From CAYWXK01 sp964462515 (lineage in GTDB: Bacteria > Planctomycetota > Phycisphaerae > Sedimentisphaerales > Anaerobacaceae), in assembly GCA_964462515.1 (NCBI GenBank), contig CAYWXK010000059.1:1-18928 (forward strand): a DNA stretch of 18,928 nt, given 5' to 3'. The translations under genes were made by a program, and so were the position numbers. This document shows, piece after piece, positions 1-6,836 of the stretch. Each line of letters starts with the position of its first letter. Positions within the stretch are counted from its first letter, which is position 1. Below the pieces are notes generated by a model that saw only the letters and a list, made by a program, of their open reading frames with translations, was not told the origin of the DNA and did not search any database.

Positions 1-1109
1 GCCAATCTCTCCTGCAGCTTCTCAATATCATAATCGCTGGTGGATTTCTCAATCTCGCTTTTAATCTGCTCAATCCTGCCCTTGATTGCGTCTGTGCTTC
101 CGCCGCCTTCGATAATCGTGGTGGCGTCTTTGTCGATGGTAATTCGCTTTGCCCTGCCAAGCTGCCGCAGCTCAATATTCTCCAACTGAAGTCCAAGGTC
201 CTCAAAAATGGCTTCGGCGCCGGTAAGAGTAGCAATGTCACTGAGTAGTGCCTTGCGCCTGTCACCAAAACCAGGGGCTTTAACCGCAGCACACTGCAAC
301 ACACCTCGAAGCTTGTTAACTACCAGTGTAGCTAATGCTTCTCCTTCCACCTCCTCAGCGATAATCAATAGGGGCTTACCCTGCCTGGCAACCTTCTCGA
401 GCAATGGAACCAAAGATTTTACAGAGCTTATCTTCTTTTCGTGGACAAGGATATATGGCTTCTCCAGCTCCACCGTCATATTCTCGATGTTGTTTATAAA
501 GTGTGGGCTGAGGTATCCTCTGTCAAACTGCATACCTTCGACAAGCTCAACAACCGTTTCCAGCGACTGGCCTTCCTCGACAGTAATGACGCCGTCTTTA
601 CCGACCTTATCCATTGCCTCAGCCAGCTTTTTGCCAATCTCGACATCCTGGTTTGCCGAGCAGGTCGCCACCTGTTCAATCTGTTTGCCCGACTCAACGG
701 GTATGCTCATCTTCTTTAGCTCTTCAACAATTGTCTCAACAGCCTTTTCTATGCCGCGTTTCACCTGCATTGCGTTGGCCCCGGCTGTGATGTTTCGCAG
801 GCCTTCATCGAATATGCTTTCGGCCAGAATGGTCGCGGTCGTTGTTCCGTCGCCGGCCACAGTCGAGGTTTTTGAAGCCACCTCCTTGACCATCTGCGCC
901 CCCATATTTTCGTATGAGTCTTCCAATTCAATTTCCTTGGCCACCGTAACCCCGTCTTTGGTTATGGTCGGTGAACCAAACGATTTTTCCAGAACTACGT
1001 TCCTGCCACAAGGGCCGAGGGTAATCTTCACCGCCTTTGCCAGCTTCTTTACTCCTTCCCGAATGGCTGCACGTGCATCAGTTCCATAAGCTATCTTTTT
1101 AGCTGCCAT
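1..1109 (-). CDS. groEL: Chaperonin GroEL (60 kDa), N-terminal 369 codons, truncated by window edge
   Basis: GroEL is the ATP-dependent cytosolic chaperonin that forms double seven-subunit rings and folds proteins together with the GroES lid. The reverse strand reads from ATG at 1109 without a stop to position 1. The protein starts MAAKKIAYGTDARAAIREGV, as usual for the family. It keeps the nucleotide-binding GDGTTTAT motif with the catalytic Asp at residue 87, the same number as in E. coli, and the segment YENMGAQMVKEVASKT. The apical domain follows, and the lower equatorial part lies outside the window. A GGAG-type ribosome binding site about 10 bases upstream supports the start. groES lies 77 bases upstream on the same strand, giving the standard groES-groEL order. 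One oddity is GPCGRN at residues 32-37, where most GroELs have Lys or Arg in place of Cys34. The family assignment is certain. The full length cannot be judged. Confidence 0.98.
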   Translation of the reverse strand, partial: MAAKKIAYGTDARAAIREGVKKLAKAVKITLGPCGRNVVLEKSFGSPTITKDGVTVAKEIELEDSYENMGAQMVKEVASKTSTVAGDGTTTATILAESIFDEGLRNITAGANAMQVKRGIEKAVETIVEELKKMSIPVESGKQIEQVATCSANQDVEIGKKLAEAMDKVGKDGVITVEEGQSLETVVELVEGMQFDRGYLSPHFINNIENMTVELEKPYILVHEKKISSVKSLVPLLEKVARQGKPLLIIAEEVEGEALATLVVNKLRGVLQCAAVKAPGFGDRRKALLSDIATLTGAEAIFEDLGLQLENIELRQLGRAKRITIDKDATTIIEGGGSTDAIKGRIEQIKSEIEKSTSDYDIEKLQERL

Positions 1110-1186
1110 ATCTTTCTTTCTCCTTTTTTAACGATTCTCAATTTGCAATTGTGTCGTAAATTCTTTTTTGAATAAACCTCCTGTTA

Positions 1187-1474
1187 TTACTCAATGACCG
1201 CCATAATATCTGACTCACTCATAATCAGATATTCTTTGCCCTCTATCTTTATCTCCGTTCCAGCGTAGCTGGTGAAAAGCACAGTGTCGCCTTTTTTCAC
1301 CTGCAATTTTCTCACCGTCCCGTCCTCCAGCACTTTGCCCTCGCCGACGCTGACAATCTTACCTTTTTGAGGCTTTTCTTTGGCGGTGTCCGGCAGAACT
1401 ATCCCGCCTGCTGTTTTGTTTTCTGCCTCCAGACGTTGAACAAGTACTTTGTCTGCCAATGGTCGAATCTTCAT
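1187..1474 (-). CDS. groES: Co-chaperonin GroES (10 kDa)
   Basis: GroES is the heptameric lid of the GroEL folding chamber. The 95-residue product starts MKIRPLADKVLVQRLEAE and contains GGIVLPDTAKEKPQKG, which is the mobile loop that binds GroEL. It continues with GKIVSVGEGK, DTVLFTSYAGTEIKIEGKEYLIM and the usual acidic end (SESDIMAVIE). The length is normal for the family. The frame stays open upstream to an ATG at 1507, but I chose the ATG at 1474: AAGGAG sits about 9 bases before it, and residue 1 then matches family N-termini. groEL follows 77 bases downstream, so the two are likely co-transcribed. I saw no CIRCE element (TTAGCACTC-N9-GAGTGCTAA) upstream, so HrcA control is not supported by this sequence. 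Confidence 0.97.
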   Translation of the reverse strand: MKIRPLADKVLVQRLEAENKTAGGIVLPDTAKEKPQKGKIVSVGEGKVLEDGTVRKLQVKKGDTVLFTSYAGTEIKIEGKEYLIMSESDIMAVIE

Positions 1475-1506
1475 TTTGTCCTTACTCCTTTCAAATCCCG
1501 TTACCA

Positions 1507-1522
1507 TGCACCAGACGGTGCA
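1507..1522. repeat. Short perfect inverted repeat in the groES leader
   Basis: TGCACC-AGAC-GGTGCA is a perfect 6-bp stem with a 4-base loop. It lies between the receiver-domain gene (ends 1567) and groES (starts 1474). It has no U tract, so it is not a typical intrinsic terminator. It could be an operator or an mRNA stem in the groES leader, or it could be chance. Confidence 0.35.
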
Positions 1523-1566
1523 GGGCTGCGGAACAAATCAAAAAACTCTCCACCTTTTCGATCTAT

Positions 1567-1986
1567 TTATTCTGCAAAAACGCTACTATTATACCTCTTT
1601 ATAAACAGCCTGTTCAACTGCTCACGCAGAACGCCCATATCAACAGGCTTATCAATCACACTAAATACACCAAGTTGCAGCGCCTTTTCAAGCAGCTCCT
1701 CACCAGCAACACTGGCCAATAAGATGCACGGCATCAGCGGATAATCTATCCGGATAATCTTGATGGTCGCCAGCCCATCTGATTCTTCCGAATCCATATC
1801 CACAATTGTTGTATGAATCCATCTCTTACGGATAACATTGACAAACTCATCTGTACTATCCGCAACCAGCAGGTTGACCCCCCTTGGCCGAAAGATATAC
1901 CGGACAGCCTCCGGCCACGCCCAGCTCGCCCCGCTGGCCAGCACATTTACCTCATCAAGTTTTGATAGACCGCAGGCCATAGTCAT
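1567..1986 (-). CDS. Degenerate response-regulator receiver-domain protein
   Basis: This is a stand-alone receiver (REC) fold of 139 residues with no output domain. Asp63 lies in TTIVDMDSEESDG, which aligns with the canonical D-x-x-M-P-x-x-D-G phosphorylation loop. Ser92 (ILLAS) matches the conserved Thr/Ser, and Lys113 (VIDKPVD) matches the conserved Lys-Pro. The acidic pair that normally ends strand 1 and binds Mg2+ is missing (VNVLASGASW), and Met-Pro after the Asp is replaced by Ser-Glu. Phosphotransfer may therefore be weak or absent. ATGs occur at 1986 and 1980, and neither has a clear Shine-Dalgarno site. The strand-1 segment begins near residue 13, so a later start would cut the fold. 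A sigma-54-type promoter ends about 15 bases upstream, implying a very short leader. groES lies 92 bases downstream on the same strand. The partner kinase is not visible here. Confidence 0.8.
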   Translation of the reverse strand: MTMACGLSKLDEVNVLASGASWAWPEAVRYIFRPRGVNLLVADSTDEFVNVIRKRWIHTTIVDMDSEESDGLATIKIIRIDYPLMPCILLASVAGEELLEKALQLGVFSVIDKPVDMGVLREQLNRLFIKRYNSSVFAE

Positions 1987-2000
1987 ATATACTTTAAGCC

Positions 2001-2017
2001 TGCAAATACTGTGCCAA
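2001..2017 (-). promoter_or_regulatory. Sigma-54 (RpoN) -24/-12 promoter upstream of the receiver gene
   Basis: The minus strand reads TTGGCACAGTATTTGCA. This matches the RpoN consensus TGGCAC-N5-TTGCW at every fixed position, and the GG and GC dinucleotides are 10 bases apart as required. The predicted transcription start is near 1990, so the message would begin within about 5-10 bases of the candidate ATGs at 1986 and 1980. RpoN promoters need an AAA+ activator, and none is encoded in the window. The match is by eye, and a chance match in one intergenic region is possible but not likely. Confidence 0.55.
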
Positions 2018-2104
2018 ATCTTATACTAATCCGGCCGGTTTCATAAGTGCCAGTCCAAAAAGACCTTGCAGTGACCTTTGCTGGTATCAGCCTCTACCAA
2101 AATC

Positions 2105-2137
2105 CTGCCAAAGTTTTTTTCTCTGTCAGCTTGGCAG
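2105..2137. repeat. Inverted repeat upstream of the sigma-54 promoter (possible activator site)
   Basis: CTGCCAA (2105-2111) and TTGGCAG (2131-2137) form a perfect 7-bp inverted repeat with a 19-base spacer. It lies about 90-120 bp upstream of the -24 box, where RpoN activators usually bind. It could instead belong to the 3' side of the TPR gene ending at 2193, but it has no trailing U run on that strand. The activator-site role is inference. Confidence 0.25.
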
Positions 2138-2192
2138 CTTACCTGAGCTTAATAATCGCAGGAACCTTTTTACCGACCCTGACCAATATCTC

Positions 2193-4535
2193 TCATTTAG
2201 GGGTTGAAACAGCCCTTTTGGCTATGGCAGCTTCCAGTTGCTCTCTCGCTCTGGTTAAATTCGGGTCCAATTGCACAGCCCTTTGAAGCTCGCTGATGGC
2301 CTCATCAATACGCCCATCACGGACCAAAAGAACTCCCAGATTGCAATGCATCTCCGCATCATCAGGATGAATACGCAACACCTGACGGAACTGCTCTATC
2401 GCCTTACCAACTTCGTTACGCTCTGCAAAGATTATTCCCAGATTGTAATAAGCTTGCGCAAAATCCGGCTTTAACTGAATCGCCTTATTAAGATGCACAA
2501 TCGCCTCATCATATTTTTTCTGTTCAGCAAAAACTACCCCAAGCCCGTAATATGCATCGATATTATCAGGGTTAAGCTGCAGAGATTTTTGGTAATACGC
2601 TTCAGCTTCACCGAACTGTCCCATTTGCCTAAGCGCATTGGCAAGATTATAACAACCTTCAGCAAAATTCGGGTTTAGACTCAAGGCCTTTTTGAATTGC
2701 GTAATGGCCTTTTCAAATTCCCGCCGCTCGAGAAAAGCATTGCCCAGATTGGTAAGCACTTCAACGGAATCCGGATTGATTGCCAGGGCCTTGTTGTAGT
2801 ATTCAATGGCCTCGCTGGTTCTGCCTTTTTTGACCAGAGCCAGCGCAAAATTGTTATATACCTCAGTATCGTCCGGGTGAAGCCCAACAACCTTCTCGTA
2901 GTGACTTATAGCTTCATCAAACCGTCCCGCTTTTGCTAACGCATCCGCCAGACGAAATCGCGCCTTCCAGTAGTCTTCTTTGAGCCCCAACACTATTTTG
3001 TATTCTTCAATCGCCTCATCGGACTTTCCTTGCAATCCAAACGCTATACCCAGATTATAGTGGGCATCATCATAATCGCGGTGGTTTTCAATCGATTGCA
3101 GGTAATGTTGAATTGCTTCATCAACCTTTTTCTCTTGCAAAAAAACATTGCCAAGATTCAGGTGTGCTATGTAGTTGTCGCTTGTAACATCGAGAGCTCT
3201 GGTAAAAAGTGTCCGACTGTTACGCCAGTGCCCCACTTGCAACCAGGTGCTGGCCATCAAAGCTAATAAGCAAGCTCCGGCAGAAAAAACCATCATAGCC
3301 CTTCGCAGACGTCCCTTTTCTGCAATATCACCAACGCCCCAGACAGTAATGATAGCTATGCCGATTAAGGGCACATAAGCCCAGCGGTCTGCCATAGCCG
3401 GCCATAGCCCCGCCTGAACCAGCCCAATAACAGGTAACAATGTGCCAACATACCATAGCCACCCTACTCCCAAGTAAGGCTTTCTCCTGACCGGCAACAG
3501 CGCCACAATAGTTATACAGACGAGAATTACCAAGGCCCCTATGCTTTGCCAGTTGGTTACCTGGCCGGGATATGGATAAAAGACCGCCAGCTTGCGGGGC
3601 CAGATTATCTTTCCAATATAACTTAGGTATGAAACCAGAGCGTTTGCAATCCGCAACTTTATAGGCACAAATTCTGTCGATATCGTAATGCCGAGACGTT
3701 GAGCCGATAAATAAGACAAATAAACCGAAACCGCTGAAAGAACAAAAAATGGTATCTTTTCCCATACTAAGTGAGAAACCGGCACAGTCTCCCGACCACG
3801 TTCCTCGGAGGGCCGCCCAAACCGAAGCCTCCCCAGAGGCCAATAATCCAGAATAAACATAACAAATGGCAAAGTCACCAGCATCGGTTTAGCCAACAGC
3901 CCCATCGCAAAAAGAAATATCGTAAGCAAATATCGCCAAACTCCGCTACGCTGTGTATAGCCTGCGTATGCCCACATCGTCGATAGCCAGAACAGCGTGC
4001 TAAGGACACTTTTACGTTCCGCTATCCAGGCCACCGAATCTACATTGATAGGATGCACTGCAAATAGCGCCGCAACAAACGCACTCCTCCAAACCGCGCC
4101 GGTCATCCGCTTAAAAACCGCAAATAAGAGCATGCTATTTGCTATGTGAATAATAAGACTTGTCAGGTGATGCAGTCCCGGCCTTAATCCATATAACTGA
4201 CAATCCAGTATATGAGACAGCCACGTCAATGGATGCCAGTAGGCGACCTTGCCCACAGTAAATGCCCATTGGATATTCTCTTTGGTGAATCCTGTGTTGA
4301 CATACCGGTTCTCGGTAACATATATCGTGTCATCAAAGTTGGTAAAATCGCTGTAAAGAACTCGCCAGTAAACCGCCAATGTTGCCCCAATCAAAAATAT
4401 GTAAATCAAAATGACCTTATATTTGGAAACCATCTCAAAACCGATGTCCTGAATCGGCTGAGTCTGTAAATGTGCGGTATGGTCAAATCGCCGTTTCGTA
4501 TTTTGAGATAATTTCTTATTGAAAGTCTTGCTCAT
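2193..4535 (-). CDS. TMTC-like polytopic membrane protein with C-terminal TPR array
   Basis: This 780-residue protein joins a multi-spanning membrane half (about residues 37-430) to TPRs (about 455-765). The membrane part carries the signature set of the TMTC / GT-C-like family: FDDTIYV after the first helix, then HPLTWLSHILDCQLYG, GLHHLTSLIIHIANSMLLF, LFAVHPINVDSVAWIAERKS and ADRWAYVPLIG. Eukaryotic TMTC proteins transfer mannose to protein Ser/Thr from a dolichol-linked donor. An acidic FDD pair on the outer face after helix 1 fits a glycosyltransferase of this superfamily, but the bacterial substrate is unknown. The soluble half holds nine 34-residue TPRs (motifs such as YYNLGIIFAE, DEAI..Y.KA..L.PD) plus a partial tenth, suggesting protein recognition. 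The ATG at 4535 was preferred. A GTG at 4607 would add 24 residues, and an ATG at 4433 lies just before helix 1. An IS66 remnant lies directly upstream. Confidence 0.85.
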   Translation of the reverse strand: MSKTFNKKLSQNTKRRFDHTAHLQTQPIQDIGFEMVSKYKVILIYIFLIGATLAVYWRVLYSDFTNFDDTIYVTENRYVNTGFTKENIQWAFTVGKVAYWHPLTWLSHILDCQLYGLRPGLHHLTSLIIHIANSMLLFAVFKRMTGAVWRSAFVAALFAVHPINVDSVAWIAERKSVLSTLFWLSTMWAYAGYTQRSGVWRYLLTIFLFAMGLLAKPMLVTLPFVMFILDYWPLGRLRFGRPSEERGRETVPVSHLVWEKIPFFVLSAVSVYLSYLSAQRLGITISTEFVPIKLRIANALVSYLSYIGKIIWPRKLAVFYPYPGQVTNWQSIGALVILVCITIVALLPVRRKPYLGVGWLWYVGTLLPVIGLVQAGLWPAMADRWAYVPLIGIAIITVWGVGDIAEKGRLRRAMMVFSAGACLLALMASTWLQVGHWRNSRTLFTRALDVTSDNYIAHLNLGNVFLQEKKVDEAIQHYLQSIENHRDYDDAHYNLGIAFGLQGKSDEAIEEYKIVLGLKEDYWKARFRLADALAKAGRFDEAISHYEKVVGLHPDDTEVYNNFALALVKKGRTSEAIEYYNKALAINPDSVEVLTNLGNAFLERREFEKAITQFKKALSLNPNFAEGCYNLANALRQMGQFGEAEAYYQKSLQLNPDNIDAYYGLGVVFAEQKKYDEAIVHLNKAIQLKPDFAQAYYNLGIIFAERNEVGKAIEQFRQVLRIHPDDAEMHCNLGVLLVRDGRIDEAISELQRAVQLDPNLTRAREQLEAAIAKRAVSTPK

Positions 4536-4659
4536 AATGAAAAATTTAACCTTCAAAACCCTTTTTGTCTCTACATTTTCTACACTTTCTATCGCTCCGC
4601 CCCGCACCCTTAAAACACAACACGGCGTAATCCGTCAGTTATAGGTGGGAGGGGGTAAA

Positions 4660-4911
4660 TTAGGATGAATCCAAATCGAAAAGGACTTTAGATGGGTCGG
4701 CTTTGGGCTGATCGGTGAGTTTATCAAGCGCAGACTTAAAGGCAGCCATCGCATCGGGTGTTCTTTTCTTCAGTGTGTGCAAGACCGTCATAAGAATCTC
4801 ACGGGTTCCGGCTCACTTTTCAGATTGAGAGCCGAAACTTTTCTTGCGAGCAATAACCAGTGGGCGTAGTGGTCCGTAACAGATAAGCCCGAACGAGAAA
4901 TTGCTTGGGTC
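4660..4911 (-). pseudogene. Decayed C-terminus of an IS66-family transposase
   Basis: One reverse-strand frame reads DPSN, a short disordered stretch, then RPLVIARKKSFGSQSEK, an in-frame TGA (4813-4815), AGT, and REILMTVLHTLKKRTPD, ending FDLDSS and a TAA at 4660-4662. This order matches the end of IS66-type DDE transposases, where the N-rich loop (E/DPTNN.AER), RP.VI.RK.SFG..SE and a following helical segment occur in sequence. The catalytic N-terminal part and the other IS genes are absent. The stop codon and the scrambled NN.AER loop show it is dead. The piece from the ATG at 4791 to 4662 could still be translated as 43 residues, but nothing supports that. The rest of the gene-free stretch 4608-4990 shows no other recognisable feature. 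Family assignment is from remembered motifs. Confidence 0.6.
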
Positions 4912-4990
4912 CTCCCTCAACCCACCCGTAACTGACCCATTACGTCCTTAATCATTTTCTGCTTCCCCTTTATACTTTATCCGCTATGCT

Positions 4991-6583
4991 CTATCTTTCG
5001 TGGAGCCAATTGTCTGCAAAGATAGAAAGATCGTTACAATCAACGATTTTGTTTCTGTCGAGGTCTTCGCGTAAAAGAGGCTGCTGCGTTTCCCACTCGG
5101 TAGCGAATTGGGCAAGATCCTGGAAATCAACAGTGCCGTTGTTGTCAAGGTCGCCTATATTGCCGGCATTTGAGGGAGACATACTTGCTTCCGGAGTGCC
5201 GCCATAGGCGCCCATATTTATGCGTTTGCCGTGCGGCCATAGTTCTGCGGTCCAGTCTGAATTAGGGTCGCCAGAGTCGATGCAGGGGCTATGTACAAGG
5301 TCCGGGACCCAAATCAGGCTGGTTGGGTCCCATCTACCCACCTGCGACTTCAGGTGATAATCACCGCCACTCAGGTTAGCGAATTGAGGGTCGGCATTGA
5401 TATTCCCATCTCCCCACGTAACGGTCGAATAAGTCCCGGACACGGTTACGCTATTCCTGCCGCCTTTAACATCGCAGTAACTGACCGTTACGTGAGAGCC
5501 GCGGTCTTTGGCCTGTGTATTTGGACTGTCTTCCAGCCTGATAGATGGCGAACAATCCCAGATGATACAGTTAATTACCGTGGCCGTTCCGCCGCCCGGA
5601 GTCAGGTAATACGGAAAACCCGCCCTGCCCAGGTCAAAACAGTGAATGCCCTTCGCGCAATTGACAATCGTGTTGTTCACCAGTATGGCCGTGCACGCGT
5701 TTTCCACCGCGATGCCGCCGTTAGGACAGTTGGAGATGACGTTGTTAGTCACGATGGGAGTGCACTTGTCTCGCAGAACGATGCCGTGGTCGGAGGAACT
5801 TCCTTTGATGACATTTTCGGTGATGATTGCCGAACACTTCGTCGGGTGGACCCTGTCATCCTCACAGGGCATATCAAACAGGTTGCGCCGCACGAGGGGC
5901 GGAGGTGTGCTCTCCCCATATAGGTCAACATCGTCGTTGTCGCCCCTCTTGCCCACAAAGTAGCAGTCCTCCACCAGAACGTAGGAGTATCTGGTGTGTA
6001 TGCCCTGTCCGATTGAGAGAAACCGGCAGGACCGGAAATTCGCTGATGCATTTCCGGGGTGATTCGGGTCATCCGAAAAAATGGCTATGGCATCTCCTTC
6101 TCCCCCCGCAGAGGGCAAATTCTGAAAGACGCACTTTTCGAAATCGACGTGAGATGCCACGAGAACGACCGCTTCGTGGTACTGGTACCTCTTCGGCCCC
6201 GGATTATAGTAGTCCTTGTGGTCGCCTACGCAGTCAGCATACTCGAAAATGCAATTCACAAAACGGCTGTCTGCCGCATCAATGAACAATATCTGCTTCC
6301 ACCTGTTCCCGCTCGGGTAGCGAGTGAAGAGAATCGGCTGGGTTTCGTTACCGTCGGCCAGGAGCTGTCCATAGACTCTTATCGTCACCCCATTACTCAT
6401 TCTAACCGTTGTCCCCTGCTCAATAGTCAAAACTATACCGGTCGTAACGACAACATTGCTATCAAGAGTGATCGTTCCGGACCAGGTGGTGTCCTCGGTC
6501 AGTTCGACAGCGCCGGCGAGATTTGTTGTCGATGCGATACAAATTGCCAGAATAATCGCCGCAAAAAAGTTTTTTAGCCACAT
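4991..6583 (-). CDS. Secreted right-handed beta-helix protein with C-terminal dockerin
   Basis: This 530-residue exported protein has a signal peptide at residues 1-25 (MWLKNFF, hydrophobic core, cut near AGA|VEL). A long right-handed parallel beta-helix follows with short repeats of the kind NVISNCPNGGIAVENACTAILVNNTIVNCAKGIHCFD. The end is a dockerin type I pair of calcium loops, DLDNNGTVDFQDL and DLDRNKIVDCNDL. Beta-helix folds of this kind often act on or bind polysaccharides, but no catalytic residues can be assigned here. Dockerins normally bind cohesins, and no cohesin is in the window. The frame extends upstream to an ATG at 6658. I chose 6583 because AAGGA lies about 8 bases before it and the signal peptide then starts correctly. 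The added upstream residues would be encoded by a heptamer repeat. Two further beta-helix/dockerin genes follow the same strand upstream. Confidence 0.85.
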   Translation of the reverse strand: MWLKNFFAAIILAICIASTTNLAGAVELTEDTTWSGTITLDSNVVVTTGIVLTIEQGTTVRMSNGVTIRVYGQLLADGNETQPILFTRYPSGNRWKQILFIDAADSRFVNCIFEYADCVGDHKDYYNPGPKRYQYHEAVVLVASHVDFEKCVFQNLPSAGGEGDAIAIFSDDPNHPGNASANFRSCRFLSIGQGIHTRYSYVLVEDCYFVGKRGDNDDVDLYGESTPPPLVRRNLFDMPCEDDRVHPTKCSAIITENVIKGSSSDHGIVLRDKCTPIVTNNVISNCPNGGIAVENACTAILVNNTIVNCAKGIHCFDLGRAGFPYYLTPGGGTATVINCIIWDCSPSIRLEDSPNTQAKDRGSHVTVSYCDVKGGRNSVTVSGTYSTVTWGDGNINADPQFANLSGGDYHLKSQVGRWDPTSLIWVPDLVHSPCIDSGDPNSDWTAELWPHGKRINMGAYGGTPEASMSPSNAGNIGDLDNNGTVDFQDLAQFATEWETQQPLLREDLDRNKIVDCNDLSIFADNWLHER

Positions 6584-6635
6584 ACTCTTATCCTTTCGTA
6601 TAATGTTGCAATTAGCGACAAACAAATTATTGGTC

Positions 6636-6656
6636 ATTCGAGATTCGACGTTCGAC
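6636..6656. repeat. Degenerate heptamer tandem repeat (3 units)
   Basis: ATTCGAG, ATTCGAC and GTTCGAC occur head to tail with 7-base periodicity between the dockerin relic and the beta-helix gene starting at 6583. A similar 7-base periodic tract lies at 13278-13312, with a different unit sequence. It is probably a simple intergenic repeat, and no function is evident. Confidence 0.45.
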
Positions 6657-6668
6657 ATTTCTTATACT

Positions 6669-6830
6669 CTAATGCTCCTGAAGCCAATGTAAGGCCATAA
6701 AAGCGAAATCTTTGAAATTTACGGTGCAGTCGCCGTTGATGTCGCCTGCGACAATGGTTTCACATACTGACTCTCCGACGTATGATTTACTGGCCTCAGC
6801 CGTACCACCATAACGTAATATTATCCGCAT
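6669..6830 (-). pseudogene. Orphan dockerin-like tail, relic of a beta-helix/dockerin gene
   Basis: An uninterrupted 53-codon frame from ATG 6830 to the stop at 6669-6671 encodes YGGTAEASKSYVGESVCETI followed by AGDINGDCTVNFKDF and FMALHWLQEH. It closely matches the last 50 residues of the protein encoded at 9820-11583 (AYGGTVEASKSYFGKPPCG, AGDINGDCIVNLKDF, IAFHWLEDNRP), and 22 bases are identical in the dockerin loop. There is no signal peptide or beta-helix in front, and the stop codon of the next gene (6837-6839) is only 6 bases upstream of the ATG. It therefore appears to be the surviving 3' end of a deleted paralogue. It could also be a domain duplicated from the neighbour. Translation as a free dockerin module is unlikely. 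Confidence 0.7.
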
Positions 6831-6836
6831 ATTCAA

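Noticed and set aside
208..1089. Long plus-strand open frame (293 codons) over groEL
   Set aside because: It is the antisense shadow of groEL, and its translation has low-complexity Ser/Thr-rich content with no domain. The reverse strand gives unmistakable GroEL.
1475..1566. CIRCE/HrcA operator in front of groES
   Set aside because: No TTAGCACTC-N9-GAGTGCTAA or close variant is present. The only palindrome is TGCACC-AGAC-GGTGCA.
4569..4592. TCTACATTT/TCTACACTT-like repetition before the TMTC-like gene
   Set aside because: Only two imperfect units are present, which is too little to call a repeat array.
4940..5000. Small frame from ATG near 4952 on the minus strand
   Set aside because: It is very short, ends quickly and lacks any recognisable sequence, so it is most likely flanking debris of the IS66 relic.
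5291..6577. Several plus-strand open frames over the first beta-helix gene
   Set aside because: They are antisense to a protein with a signal peptide, beta-helix repeats and dockerin loops, and show no features of their own.
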